From assembly GCF_002086155.1 (NCBI RefSeq), contig NZ_MVHE01000033.1, positions 1 to 55,827 of the forward strand: a stretch of DNA of 55,827 bases, in the 5' to 3' direction. A program made the position numbers and the translations under genes. Under the pieces are notes generated by a model. It had not been told where the DNA came from, did no database searches, and was given only the letters and a program-made list of their open reading frames with translations. The DNA comes from Mycobacterium angelicum (GTDB taxonomy: Bacteria > Actinomycetota > Actinomycetes > Mycobacteriales > Mycobacteriaceae). Below are positions 1 to 7,760 of the stretch, in pieces (position 1 is the stretch's first letter; each line of letters starts with the position of its first letter).

Positions 1-2
1 GT

Positions 3-641
3 GCGTACGAGCCACCGCCGCCACCACCGCCTCCTGCTTCGGCGCCCAGCGGTGGCTCGTACGCACCCCCGCCGCCGCCTCCGCCGCCCGGCGGTGGTTA
101 CCCGCCGCCGCCTCCGTCGGCCGGCGGGTACGCACCGCCTCCGCCCGGGCCGGCGATCCGCGAACTGCCGGCGGACTCATATACCCCGTGGCTCACCCGG
201 GTATTCGCGTTCGCCATCGACTACGCGCCGGTGGTCGTCGTCTACGGCATCGCGTGGGTGATCGCAATGGTCACCCAGCAGCAGCAGTGCGTAACCAGCG
301 TCAACCAGTACGACGTAGCCCAGTACTGCTATTCGCAGGACTCGATCATCGGTGTGCTGGCGCAAGGGCTGGCGTCGCTGGCGATCCTGGCCTACTGGAT
401 CTGGAACTACGGCTATCGGCAGGGCACCACGGGATCGAGCATCGGCAAGTCGATCCTGAAGTTCAAAGTGGTCAGCGAGGCCACCGGACAGCCACTGGGC
501 TTCGGGATGTCCGTTGTCCGGCAGCTGGCCCACTTCGTCGACGCGATCATCTGCTACGTCGGGTTCCTGTGGCCGCTGTGGGATGCCAAGCGCCAGACGC
601 TGGCCGACAAGATCATGACGACGGTCTGCTTGCCGATCTGA
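3..641 (+). CDS. pra: Proline-rich antigen Pra homologue, RDD-family membrane protein (5' end outside window)
   Basis: The reading frame is open from the left edge, so the start codon lies outside the window; 212 residues are visible. The first ~55 residues are runs of proline broken by Gly and Tyr (SYAPPPPPPPPGGGYPPPP type). The rest is an RDD domain: it begins at YTPWLTRVFAFAIDY, where the Arg/Asp signature sits, continues with two or three hydrophobic segments, and ends with the conserved QTLADKIMTT motif. This layout matches the 36-kDa proline-rich antigen of M. leprae and Rv1078. RDD proteins are membrane proteins of poorly known function. The downstream order metB-greA supports orthology. 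Confidence 0.9.
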   Translation, partial: AYEPPPPPPPPASAPSGGSYAPPPPPPPPGGGYPPPPPSAGGYAPPPPGPAIRELPADSYTPWLTRVFAFAIDYAPVVVVYGIAWVIAMVTQQQQCVTSVNQYDVAQYCYSQDSIIGVLAQGLASLAILAYWIWNYGYRQGTTGSSIGKSILKFKVVSEATGQPLGFGMSVVRQLAHFVDAIICYVGFLWPLWDAKRQTLADKIMTTVCLPI

Positions 642-669
642 CGCGACGGCGCTAACGCAAACACCGGGA

Positions 670-703
670 TGCACCCTGGCCGCCGATCGGCGGCCAGGGT
701 GCA
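670..703. terminator. 34-bp perfect palindrome after pra
   Basis: TGCACCCTGGCCGCCG, then AT, then the exact reverse complement. The two-base centre means it is extruded as a hairpin with a very small loop. It begins 28 bp after the pra stop and ends 8 bp before the metB -10 box. There is no U-tract. It is probably a pra terminator or an insulator in front of metB. Confidence 0.55.
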
Positions 704-711
704 CTCGCCAT

Positions 712-717
712 TAGGCT
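712..717 (+). promoter_or_regulatory. -10 box of metB (leaderless arrangement)
   Basis: TAGGCT fits the mycobacterial TANNNT -10 consensus and lies 8 nt before the ATG at 726, so the predicted transcript starts at or next to the start codon. Confidence 0.6.
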
Positions 718-725
718 GGTCGTCG

Positions 726-1895
726 ATGAGCGCGTCAGACCGCAAGGGACACCACGCAATTTCCGGCCTGGCCACCAGAGCCATTCACGCGGGCTACCGC
801 CCGGACCCGGCCACGGGTGCCGTCAACGCCCCGATCTACGCCAGCAGCACCTTCGCCCAGGACGGTGTCGGCGGTCTGCGTGGCGGCTTCGAATACGCGC
901 GCACCGGCAACCCCACCCGGGCCGCGTTGGAAGCCACGCTGGCAGCGGTGGAAGAGGGAACCTTCGGGCGCGCGTTCAGTTCCGGAATGGCCGCCACCGA
1001 CTGCGCGCTGCGGGCGACCCTTCGCCCCGGGGATCACGTGGTCATTCCCGACGACGCCTACGGTGGCACCTTCCGCTTGATCGACAAGGTGTTCACCCAG
1101 TGGGGTGTCGAGTACACGCCGGTAAGGCTGGCCGATGTGGACGCGGTGCGCGCCGCGATCACCCCGCGCACCCGGCTGATCTGGGTAGAGACGCCGACCA
1201 ACCCGCTGCTGTCGATCGCCGATATCGGCGCCATTGCGCAGCTGGGTGCCGAAACGTCGGCAAAGGTATTGGTGGACAACACCTTTGCCTCACCGGCATT
1301 GCAACAGCCGTTGACGCTGGGCGCCGATATCGTGCTGCACTCGACCACCAAGTACATCGGCGGCCACTCCGACGTGGTGGGCGGTGCGTTGGTCACCAAC
1401 GACGAAGAGCTGGATCAGGCGTTCGCGTTCCTGCAGAACGGTGCCGGCGCGGTGCCGGGCCCCTTCGATGCGTACCTGACCATGCGGGGCTTGAAGACAT
1501 TGGTGGTGCGGATGCAGCGGCACAGCGAAAACGCTGCCGCGGTAGCCGAATTCCTGGCCGAACATGCGGCGGTGAGCAGGGTGCTGTATCCCGGTCTGCC
1601 GTCTCATCCCGGCCATGAGGTGGCCGCGCGGCAGATGCGCGGCTTCGGCGGCATGGTGTCGGTGCGGATGCGCGGCGGGCGACAGGCCGCCGAAAAGCTG
1701 TGCGCGAATACCGAGGTTTTCATCCTGGCCGAGTCGCTGGGCGGGGTCGAGTCGCTGATCGAGCATCCCAGCGCCATGACGCATGCGTCGACCGCCGGTT
1801 CACAACTAGAGGTGCCCGACGACCTGGTGCGGCTCTCGGTGGGGATCGAAGACGTCGCCGATCTGCTCGCCGATCTCGAGCAGGCGCTGGGCTAA
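726..1895 (+). CDS. metB: Cystathionine gamma-synthase (MetB), PLP-dependent
   Basis: A 389-residue member of the Cys/Met metabolism PLP enzymes, close to the length of Rv1079. Visible landmarks are YARTGNPT (Tyr58, cofactor phosphate binding), VDNTF (Asp184, pyridine nitrogen) and HSTTKYIGGHSD with the Schiff-base Lys209. The family makes cystathionine from an O-acylated homoserine and cysteine; some members also cleave cystathionine, so direction is not certain from sequence. The frame extends upstream to 669, inside the palindrome, but the ATG at 726 is preferred because it follows the -10 box by 8 nt and matches the family N-terminus. It is convergent with greA. Confidence 0.93.
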   Translation: MSASDRKGHHAISGLATRAIHAGYRPDPATGAVNAPIYASSTFAQDGVGGLRGGFEYARTGNPTRAALEATLAAVEEGTFGRAFSSGMAATDCALRATLRPGDHVVIPDDAYGGTFRLIDKVFTQWGVEYTPVRLADVDAVRAAITPRTRLIWVETPTNPLLSIADIGAIAQLGAETSAKVLVDNTFASPALQQPLTLGADIVLHSTTKYIGGHSDVVGGALVTNDEELDQAFAFLQNGAGAVPGPFDAYLTMRGLKTLVVRMQRHSENAAAVAEFLAEHAAVSRVLYPGLPSHPGHEVAARQMRGFGGMVSVRMRGGRQAAEKLCANTEVFILAESLGGVESLIEHPSAMTHASTAGSQLEVPDDLVRLSVGIEDVADLLADLEQALG

Positions 1896-1898
1896 GAC

Positions 1899-1960
1899 CG
1901 CCGACTGTGAACGGCACGACGCGACACGCCGTTGCGCCGTCGTGGGATTCACAGTCGGCG
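1899..1960. terminator. Bidirectional hairpin between metB and greA
   Basis: The arms CGCCGACTGTGAA (1899-1911) and TTCACAGTCGGCG (1948-1960) are perfect reverse complements, and the inner CACGACG (1915-1921) pairs with CGTCGTG (1938-1944). The element fills the gap between the metB stop and the greA stop (1968), so it can act in both directions. Confidence 0.65.
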
Positions 1961-1967
1961 CAGGGGA

Positions 1968-2462
1968 TTAGGAGTGGTACGGCTCCGCGCTGACCAGGGT
2001 TACCTTCACGGTGTTGCCGTTGGGCACGGTGTAGCTGCGGGTCTCGCCGACCTTGGCGTCGATCAGCGCGCCGCCCAGCGGCGAGTTCGGCGAGTAGACC
2101 TCGAGCTTGCCGTCGTTGACGCCCTCCTGGCGGGTGGCGATGAGGAACGTTTCGCTGTCCGACTTGTCGCCGTTGTAATAGACCTTCACCACCGAGCCGG
2201 GCAGGGCCACGCCGGACTGCTTGGGGGCCTCGCCGACCTTGGCGTTGTTGAGCAGATCCTGCAGCTGGCGAATGCGGGCCTCCTGCTGACCCTGCTCCTC
2301 GCGCGCGGCGTGGTATCCGCCGTTTTCGCGGAGGTCGCCCTCCTCGCGCCGGTCGTTGATCTCCGCGGCGATGACGGGACGATTCGCGATCAGCTGGTCG
2401 AGCTCCGCCTTGAGTCGGTCATGTGACTCCTGGGTCAACCAGGTCACCTGAGTATCCGTCAT
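1968..2462 (-). CDS. greA: Transcription elongation factor GreA
   Basis: 164 residues, starting MTDTQVTWLTQESHDRL, nearly identical to Rv1080c from memory. GreA binds the RNA polymerase secondary channel and stimulates cleavage of backtracked transcripts. The N-terminal antiparallel coiled coil carries the acidic tip (DRREEGDLRENGGYHAAREEQ). The C-terminal FKBP-like domain runs from about residue 80 and contains the conserved YTVPNG. The frame is open further upstream, but the ATG at 2462 is the family start. The 222 bp upstream (2463-2684) hold no gene I can support and should contain its promoter. Confidence 0.96.
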   Translation of the reverse strand: MTDTQVTWLTQESHDRLKAELDQLIANRPVIAAEINDRREEGDLRENGGYHAAREEQGQQEARIRQLQDLLNNAKVGEAPKQSGVALPGSVVKVYYNGDKSDSETFLIATRQEGVNDGKLEVYSPNSPLGGALIDAKVGETRSYTVPNGNTVKVTLVSAEPYHS

Positions 2463-2684
2463 CTCGTCGTGCTCCTTGTGTCTCGGTTCGCGTATTCGCG
2501 CAAGTTTTTGAGCCCGCCTTCGCGGGTGTTTCGGGTCCCCACCCCCGGGTGCTGCCACTCCGTTCTTCTCACGGCCATTAATGCAGCAATACACGGTCCC
2601 GGTCAGGACCGTGCATTCACATATGTTACCACTGCGCAAACGATGGATGACCGACATATTCGCAGTTGGCGCGTTTTTGAGCGG

Positions 2685-3131
2685 TCAAGATGAACGCAAA
2701 TAAGCGGGTACGTCTGTGCCACAGCCATATACGTCGGCCATCACCGGCGGTTGAGCGGACTTCACTGTCGTCGTCACTTGCACCGTCGCCTGTCCCGACG
2801 GTGGAACCAGCAACTCGCGCCGCCCGGTTTCGCTGCCGTCCTTGGCCCGAACCCGCACGATGCAGTGCACCGGACGGGACGGGTCGGCGCGCGTCACGGT
2901 GATCGTCACCGACGCTGTCTCGTCGTCGATGATCTGGTAGCCGGCCAGCGAGCCGCTGACGGGACTGGTGCCGATCCGGTGATAGCCGACGACGGCGATC
3001 GCAATGCCGGCCACCACGACCAGAACCGTGAGCCCGATGGCGACCCGGCGCCGCGTCTTGCCGGACAGTCGCGCCCTGCCGTAGCGGGCTTCCGGACGCT
3101 CTGTGGGAGGTTGTGTCACGCCTGCAGTCAT
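2685..3131 (-). CDS. DUF4307 membrane protein (Rv1081c homologue)
   Basis: 148 residues: a basic, proline-containing cytoplasmic tail (~1-29), one membrane segment (~30-49, VAIGLTVLVVVAGIAIAVV), then a ~95-residue extracytoplasmic domain with VTITVTRADPSRPVHCIVRVRAKDGSETGRRE. That is the layout of actinobacterial DUF4307 proteins, whose function is unknown. It is divergent from mca with 87 bp between starts. The frame is open much further upstream through the mca region, but that part is antisense shadow. The ATG at 3131 gives the family length. Confidence 0.85.
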   Translation of the reverse strand: MTAGVTQPPTERPEARYGRARLSGKTRRRVAIGLTVLVVVAGIAIAVVGYHRIGTSPVSGSLAGYQIIDDETASVTITVTRADPSRPVHCIVRVRAKDGSETGRRELLVPPSGQATVQVTTTVKSAQPPVMADVYGCGTDVPAYLRSS

Positions 3132-3218
3132 GCCCTGGTTAGTTGTGAGGTCTGGGGGAACTGGAATTATAGGGGGCACGCACAGACTGGGGGCGACCAC
3201 CGGACAGACAGGGGGCAC

Positions 3219-4091
3219 GTGAGCGAACTGCGGTTGATGGCGGTGCACGCCCACCCCGACGACGAGTCCAGCAAGGGCGCGGCGACCCTGGCCCGTTACG
3301 CCGATGAGGGCCATCGCGTGCAGGTGGTGACCCTGACCGGCGGCGAGCGCGGCGAAATTCTCAACCCCGCGATGGACCTGCCCGACGTGCATGGACACAT
3401 CCACGAAATCCGGCGCGACGAGATGGCCAGAGCGGCCGAAATCCTCGGTGTCGAGCACAGCTGGCTGGGCTTCATCGACTCCGGCCTGCCCAAGGGCGAC
3501 CCACCGCCTCCGCTGCCCGACGGCTGCTTCGCGCTGGTGCCGCTGGAGGAGTCCACCGAAGCCCTGGTGCGGGCGGTCCGCGAGTTCCGGCCGCACGTGA
3601 TGATCACCTACGACGAGCACGGCGGCTACCCGCACCCCGACCACATCCGCTGCCACGAGGTGTCCGTCGGCGCCTACGAGGGCGCGGGCGACTACCGCCT
3701 GTTTCCCGACGCAGGCGAACCGTGGACGGTGTCCAAGCTCTACTACGTCCACGGCTTCCTGCGGGAACGGATGCAATTGCTGCAGGACGAGTTCATCAAG
3801 CGCGGCCAGCAAGGCCCGTTCGGGAAATGGCTCGAGCATTGGCTTCCCGAGCACGACCCCTATGCCACGCGGGTGACGACGCGCGTGGAGTGCGCGGCCT
3901 ACTTCGGGCGCCGCGACGACGCCCTGCGCGCCCACGCCACCCAGATCGACCCGAACGCCGAATTCTTCGCCGCCCCGCTGTCCTGGCAGGCGGAACTGTG
4001 GCCCACCGAGGAATTCGAGCTGGCCCGCTCGCGGGTGCCGATCAAACTGCCCGAGGCTGAACTGTTCGCGGGGATCGAGCCGGGCGCATGA
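3219..4091 (+). CDS. mca: Mycothiol S-conjugate amidase Mca
   Basis: 290 residues of the PIG-L/LmbE zinc deacetylase fold, very similar to Rv1082. Mca cleaves mycothiol S-conjugates to release a mercapturic acid for export, a detoxification route of actinobacteria. The zinc site is visible as AHPDDE (His12, Asp15) and YPHPDHIRCH (His139, His142). The GTG at 3219 gives MSELRLMAVHAHPDDE; the frame runs open far upstream but without family similarity. It is translationally coupled to the next gene (ATGA, 4088-4091). Confidence 0.95.
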   Translation: MSELRLMAVHAHPDDESSKGAATLARYADEGHRVQVVTLTGGERGEILNPAMDLPDVHGHIHEIRRDEMARAAEILGVEHSWLGFIDSGLPKGDPPPPLPDGCFALVPLEESTEALVRAVREFRPHVMITYDEHGGYPHPDHIRCHEVSVGAYEGAGDYRLFPDAGEPWTVSKLYYVHGFLRERMQLLQDEFIKRGQQGPFGKWLEHWLPEHDPYATRVTTRVECAAYFGRRDDALRAHATQIDPNAEFFAAPLSWQAELWPTEEFELARSRVPIKLPEAELFAGIEPGA

Positions 4092-4381
4092 ACCACCTTT
4101 TGCTCAGCGTGATTGCTGAGGGTCCACACAACACCGGTCCGGATTTCGGTAAGGCCAGCCCGATCGGGCTGCTCGTCGTGGTGCTGCTGGTGATTGCGAC
4201 GTTGTTTTTGCTGCGGTCGATGAACCGGCAACTCAAAAAGGTCCCCGAATCATTCGACCGTCAGCACCCCGAGCCGGACCAGGCCGCCGACGAGGGAACC
4301 GATGCGGTCGACGGGGAGGTTCCAGATCCTGAGCGCAACGGATCCACGCCGCCACCGGGTCGCGCTCATGAACCCGACTGA
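4088..4381 (+). CDS. Small single-pass membrane protein (Rv1083 homologue)
   Basis: 97 residues. A short N-terminal stretch is followed by one membrane helix (~27-43, IGLLVVVLLVIATLFLL), then a basic patch (RSMNRQLKKV) and a hydrophilic acidic/proline tail. The function is unknown. The start overlaps the mca stop by 4 bp and the stop overlaps the next start by 14 bp, so mca, this gene and the DUF255 gene form a coupled operon. That suggests, but does not prove, a link to thiol metabolism. Confidence 0.85.
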   Translation: MNHLLLSVIAEGPHNTGPDFGKASPIGLLVVVLLVIATLFLLRSMNRQLKKVPESFDRQHPEPDQAADEGTDAVDGEVPDPERNGSTPPPGRAHEPD

Positions 4382-6386
4382 CTCGTCCGGGACCAACGCT
4401 CTGGCCCTGGCCACCAGCCCGTATCTGCGTCAGCACGCCGACAACCCGGTGCACTGGCAGCAGTGGACGCCGCAGGCACTGGCCCAGGCGGTCGCCCGCG
4501 ATGTGCCGATTCTGCTGTCCGTGGGCTACGCGGCCTGCCACTGGTGCCATGTCATGGCGCACGAATCGTTCGAGGACGACGAGGTGGCCGCGGCGATGAA
4601 CGCCAACTTCGTGTGCATCAAAGTCGACCGCGAGGAACGGCCGGACATCGACTCGGTCTACATGAATGCCACCGTCGCGCTGACCGGGCAGGGCGGTTGG
4701 CCGATGACATGCTTCCTGACTCCCGACGGCCGGCCCTTCTATTGCGGCACCTACTACCCGAAAGAGGGTTTCCTGCAACTACTTTCGGTGATATCGGAGA
4801 CCTGGCAGCAGCGCCGCGGTGAGGTCGAGGAGGCTTCCGACCATATCGCCGGGGAGCTGCGCTCGATGGGATCCGGGCTGCCCGACGGCGGTCCGGATGT
4901 GGCACCGGAGCTGTGCGACCACGTCGTCGCAACCGTGCTGGGCGATGAGGACACCACGTACGGCGGGTTCGGCGCCCGGGCCGGGTCCGCGCCGAAGTTC
5001 CCGCCGTCGGCGCTGCTGGAGGCGCTGCTGCGCCACTACGAACGCACCGGATCGCAGACGGCCCTGGACGCCGTTGCACGCACCGGCAACGCCATGGCCC
5101 GCGGCGGCATCTACGACCAACTTGGCGGTGGCTTTGCCCGGTACAGCGTCGACAACGCCTGGGTGGTACCGCATTTCGAGAAGATGCTGTACGACAACGC
5201 GCTGCTGCTGCGCGCCTACGCGCACTGGGCCCGGCGCACCGCAGATCCGTTGGCCCGCCGCGTCACCGGCGAGACCGCGCGGTTCCTGCTCGACGAGTTG
5301 GCCGATGGAGACGTGTTCACCTCGTCGCTGGACGCCGACGCCGACGGCCGCGAAGGGTCGACCTACGTGTGGACGCCGGCGCAATTGACCGAGGTGCTCG
5401 GAGCCGACGATGGACGTTGGGTGGCAACGGTTTTCGGGGTTACCGAGACCGGCACCTTCGAACACGGGACGTCGGTGCTGCAATTGCCGGCCGATCCCGG
5501 CGACACGCCGCGTCTGCAACGGGTGCGCAATGCGTTGCTGGCGGCCCGACGCACCCGGATCCAGCCCGGGCGCGACGACAAGGTCGTCACCTCCTGGAAC
5601 GGGTTGGCGATCACCGCGCTGGCCGAGGCCAGTGTGGCGTTGGGCGAAAACGAGTTGGCGCACGCCGCACAGCGCTGCGCCACCGAGCTGTTGGACCGCC
5701 ACATCGTCGACGGCCGGCTGCGCCGCGCCAGCCTCGGCGGGGTCGTCGGCCAGAGCGCGGCCATCCTGGAGGACCATGCGGCATTCGCGACCGGGCTGCT
5801 GGCGCTCTATCAACTGACCGCGGATCGGGCCTGGCTGACCGCGGCCACCGAGCTGTTGGACACCGCGGTCAAGCACTTCGGTGACCCGCAGCGCCCCGGC
5901 CGCTGGTTCGACACCGCCGACGACGCCGAGCAGTTGATGCTGCGGCCCGCCGATCCGCTGGACGGCGCGACGCCGTCAGGGGCCTCGCTGCTGGCCGAGG
6001 CGCTGCTGACCGCCGCACACCTGGCCGACGCCGGCCGGGCCGAGCGGTATCTGCGGCTGGCCGCGTACACGCTGCGCACTCATGCGGTGTTGCTGGCGCG
6101 CGCGCCGCGCTCGGCGGGGCACTGGCTGGCCGTGGCCGAAGCCGCGGTGCGCGGACCGCTGCAGATCGCGGTCGCCTGTGCCGGCTCAGGGTCCACGCTG
6201 CTGGCCGAAGCACGCCGGCTGGCACCAGGTGGGGCGATTGTCGTTGGGGGCCAAGTGGATTCGTCGCCGCTACTGGCCGGACGGGACCGGGTGGCCGGTG
6301 CCGACGCCGCGTACGTGTGCCGTGGCCGGCTCTGCGACCTGCCGGTGACCAGCGCGGCCGAACTCGCGGCCGCGCTGACACTTTGA
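4368..6386 (+). CDS. Thioredoxin-fold DUF255 protein (YyaL/Spermatogenesis-associated 20 type)
   Basis: 672 residues, matching Rv1084 in length. The N-terminal thioredoxin-like domain (DUF255) has a CxxC motif, GYAACHWCHVM (Cys57, Cys60), followed by HESFEDDEVA and FVCIKVDREERPDID. The rest is an alpha/alpha-barrel like N-acylglucosamine 2-epimerases, with YDQLGGGFARYSVD and VPHFEKMLYDNA. These proteins are thought to act in redox or carbohydrate biology, but the substrate is not established. The ATG at 4368 gives MNPTDSSGTNALALATSPYLRQ, which aligns with the family start. It is the last gene of the mca operon. Confidence 0.9.
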   Translation: MNPTDSSGTNALALATSPYLRQHADNPVHWQQWTPQALAQAVARDVPILLSVGYAACHWCHVMAHESFEDDEVAAAMNANFVCIKVDREERPDIDSVYMNATVALTGQGGWPMTCFLTPDGRPFYCGTYYPKEGFLQLLSVISETWQQRRGEVEEASDHIAGELRSMGSGLPDGGPDVAPELCDHVVATVLGDEDTTYGGFGARAGSAPKFPPSALLEALLRHYERTGSQTALDAVARTGNAMARGGIYDQLGGGFARYSVDNAWVVPHFEKMLYDNALLLRAYAHWARRTADPLARRVTGETARFLLDELADGDVFTSSLDADADGREGSTYVWTPAQLTEVLGADDGRWVATVFGVTETGTFEHGTSVLQLPADPGDTPRLQRVRNALLAARRTRIQPGRDDKVVTSWNGLAITALAEASVALGENELAHAAQRCATELLDRHIVDGRLRRASLGGVVGQSAAILEDHAAFATGLLALYQLTADRAWLTAATELLDTAVKHFGDPQRPGRWFDTADDAEQLMLRPADPLDGATPSGASLLAEALLTAAHLADAGRAERYLRLAAYTLRTHAVLLARAPRSAGHWLAVAEAAVRGPLQIAVACAGSGSTLLAEARRLAPGGAIVVGGQVDSSPLLAGRDRVAGADAAYVCRGRLCDLPVTSAAELAAALTL

Positions 6387-6551
6387 ATTCCGATCTCCAA
6401 ATATGCGGCTCATTTTGCGCTTGGCGCTTTTAGACTGACCGGCACCACAGAATAGTCACAGTTCTTCGTATCTATACACAATAGTATCTATTGGCTACAG
6501 TCTTCGCCAAAGCCATTCATTGATGGCCATGACCTCACCGAGGAGGTGAAA
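6387..6551. promoter_or_regulatory. AT-rich leader of the peptide/methyltransferase cassette
   Basis: These 165 bp are clearly richer in A and T than the flanking genes. Several -10-like hexamers occur (TATACA near 6473, TAGTAT at 6482, TACAGT at 6496), about 40 nt before the Shine-Dalgarno AGGAGG at 6541. I cannot pick one, and no convincing TTGACA box is seen. A promoter for the peptide gene at 6552 is expected here. Confidence 0.45.
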
Positions 6552-6647
6552 GTGGTGGAGGAAATCAACGAAGCCCGCGAGGCATTCGAGATTCAGATCG
6601 AGGAAATCTCGCGCGAGTCGGTTCTTACCCAGGCCATTCCCTACTGA
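6552..6647 (+). CDS. 31-residue acidic peptide, candidate RiPP precursor
   Basis: A short ORF with the strongest Shine-Dalgarno in the window, AGGAGGTGA at 6541-6549, placed 5 nt before the GTG at 6552 (8 nt before an in-frame GTG at 6555). The product starts MVEEINEAREAFEIQIEEI and ends SVLTQAIPY. The first ~19 residues are acidic and alternate hydrophobic residues, like many leader peptides; the last ~12 residues (from SRESV) would be the core, ending in Ser, Thr, Gln, Pro and Tyr. It has no Cys. A hairpin and two enzyme-like genes follow on the same strand. I infer a modified-peptide precursor; a small regulatory or structural peptide is the alternative. I recognise no named family. Confidence 0.6.
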   Translation: MVEEINEAREAFEIQIEEISRESVLTQAIPY

Positions 6648-6663
6648 TATCTCAAATCGTGCG

Positions 6664-6692
6664 CGCCGTGCCGCAGATCGGGCGGCACGGCG
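6664..6692 (+). terminator. 11-bp stem-loop between peptide gene and enzyme genes
   Basis: CGCCGTGCCGC (6664-6674) pairs perfectly with GCGGCACGGCG (6682-6692) around a 7-nt loop. It starts 16 nt after the peptide stop and ends 3 nt before the ATG at 6696, so it covers the place where a ribosome-binding site for the next gene should be. There is no U-tract. It could act as a partial terminator, a 3' stabiliser of the peptide mRNA or a translation block. Confidence 0.6.
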
Positions 6693-6695
6693 AGC

Positions 6696-7760
6696 ATGAC
6701 CCCTTCGATCCGCCGGTTCGTCATGACTGATTTTGCGCCCGTGTTTGCCGGCATCGCGGACACCATCACCGGGCTGTGGGATCGCGCCGACCCCGAGCAC
6801 CTCGTCAATGCCGCGGTAGCCGGGCTGCGTGCGGCCGACCTTCCCAACATCGACCCGTCGTCGTGTCTGGAATGGGCCGTCACCTCCGGCGCACTCCCCG
6901 AGCAGTCCTGGGACTTCGACTTCGGGCAGCCGGCGATCACCGTCGCGCGCACCCCGGATTTCCGGATCGACCTGCTGTACTGGACGGAGAACGCCAGTGC
7001 GGCGCACGACCACGTGACCTGCGGCGCCTTCGCGGCCCTGCACGGCGACCGGGTGCACACCCAGTTCGAGTTCGCCGAAGCCAAGGTCTTCGACGAGAAC
7101 CTCGCGGGTGGGACGCTCACCCGAACCGGACTCGAAATCATGCGGACCGGCCAAGTGCGTCCCATCACGCCCGAACTGATCCACGAGATCTACTGGCTGC
7201 AGAAGCCGAGTGTGACGCTGGTGGTGCGGTGCGAGTCGCATCCCGGGCCACGCCGTACCCCGCGCGAATATTGGCTGCCCGGCCTGTCGCATGTGGTGAC
7301 GGCCTGCCAATCGTCCTCGTTGCTGCGCCGCCAGTCCGAGGCGATCACGCTGCTGCGCAAGTCCAGCCCGCGGCGCTATCAACGAGTCCTGGCCGACGTG
7401 CTGCAGCGCGCGACCCCGGCGCTGGCCTACCGCGCGTACCTGGATGCCGCGATCACCGAGCCCGACGTCCTCGACCGAGTGCTCGGCCGGATTCCGCACG
7501 ACGACGCGCTGATCCCGCTGCTGAACGACTGCCGCCCCGAGTTCGTCCGCCGATCGGTACTCGGCGGGGTGTTCGTGCGCGACCGCGCCGTGCAGCTGCT
7601 GACCGCCTTGCGCTGGGCTGGCGCGTCGGCCGCAGAGCTGCCCGCACTGGTCTCCCCGCAGGACCTCGACGGCAGGTCGCCGGCGGAGCTCACCGAGCAT
7701 GCCGTGGCTTATCTGGCACCGCTGTCCGCCGAGGCCGCGGCGCTGCTGGGCGCCTCGTGA
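6696..7760 (+). CDS. Cupin-like protein with extra C-terminal helical domain, putative peptide-modifying enzyme
   Basis: 354 residues, not assigned to a named family. The central part (~78-180) reads like a cupin/dioxygenase barrel: RIDLLYWTENASAAHDHVTCGAFAALHGDRVHTQ in pieces, with a His-x-His pair (His104, His106) next to a GAFxALxG turn and a later His163. This recalls the three-His iron site of cysteine-dioxygenase-type cupins. The C-terminal ~150 residues are helical and Leu/Ala/Arg-rich. The ATG at 6696 sits just after the hairpin with no good Shine-Dalgarno; an in-frame ATG at 6723 (residue 10) is possible. It overlaps the methyltransferase by 4 bp (GTGA), so the two proteins are probably made together. 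The oxygenase role is inferred from motif and context only. Confidence 0.6.
   Translation: MTPSIRRFVMTDFAPVFAGIADTITGLWDRADPEHLVNAAVAGLRAADLPNIDPSSCLEWAVTSGALPEQSWDFDFGQPAITVARTPDFRIDLLYWTENASAAHDHVTCGAFAALHGDRVHTQFEFAEAKVFDENLAGGTLTRTGLEIMRTGQVRPITPELIHEIYWLQKPSVTLVVRCESHPGPRRTPREYWLPGLSHVVTACQSSSLLRRQSEAITLLRKSSPRRYQRVLADVLQRATPALAYRAYLDAAITEPDVLDRVLGRIPHDDALIPLLNDCRPEFVRRSVLGGVFVRDRAVQLLTALRWAGASAAELPALVSPQDLDGRSPAELTEHAVAYLAPLSAEAAALLGAS

Noticed and set aside
3132..3935. Long open frame on the minus strand continuing upstream of the DUF4307 gene
   Set aside because: It is antisense to mca, has no family similarity, and the DUF4307 family starts at 3131.
6523..6549. Eight-codon ORF (ATG to TGA) just before the 31-residue peptide
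   Set aside because: Its stop lies in the Shine-Dalgarno itself and it has no ribosome-binding site; it is probably chance.
6495..7700. 401-codon open frame on the minus strand across the peptide and cupin-like genes
   Set aside because: High-GC antisense shadow: Arg/Gly/Gln-rich composition, no domain, and it covers the strong Shine-Dalgarno and hairpin of the plus-strand cassette.
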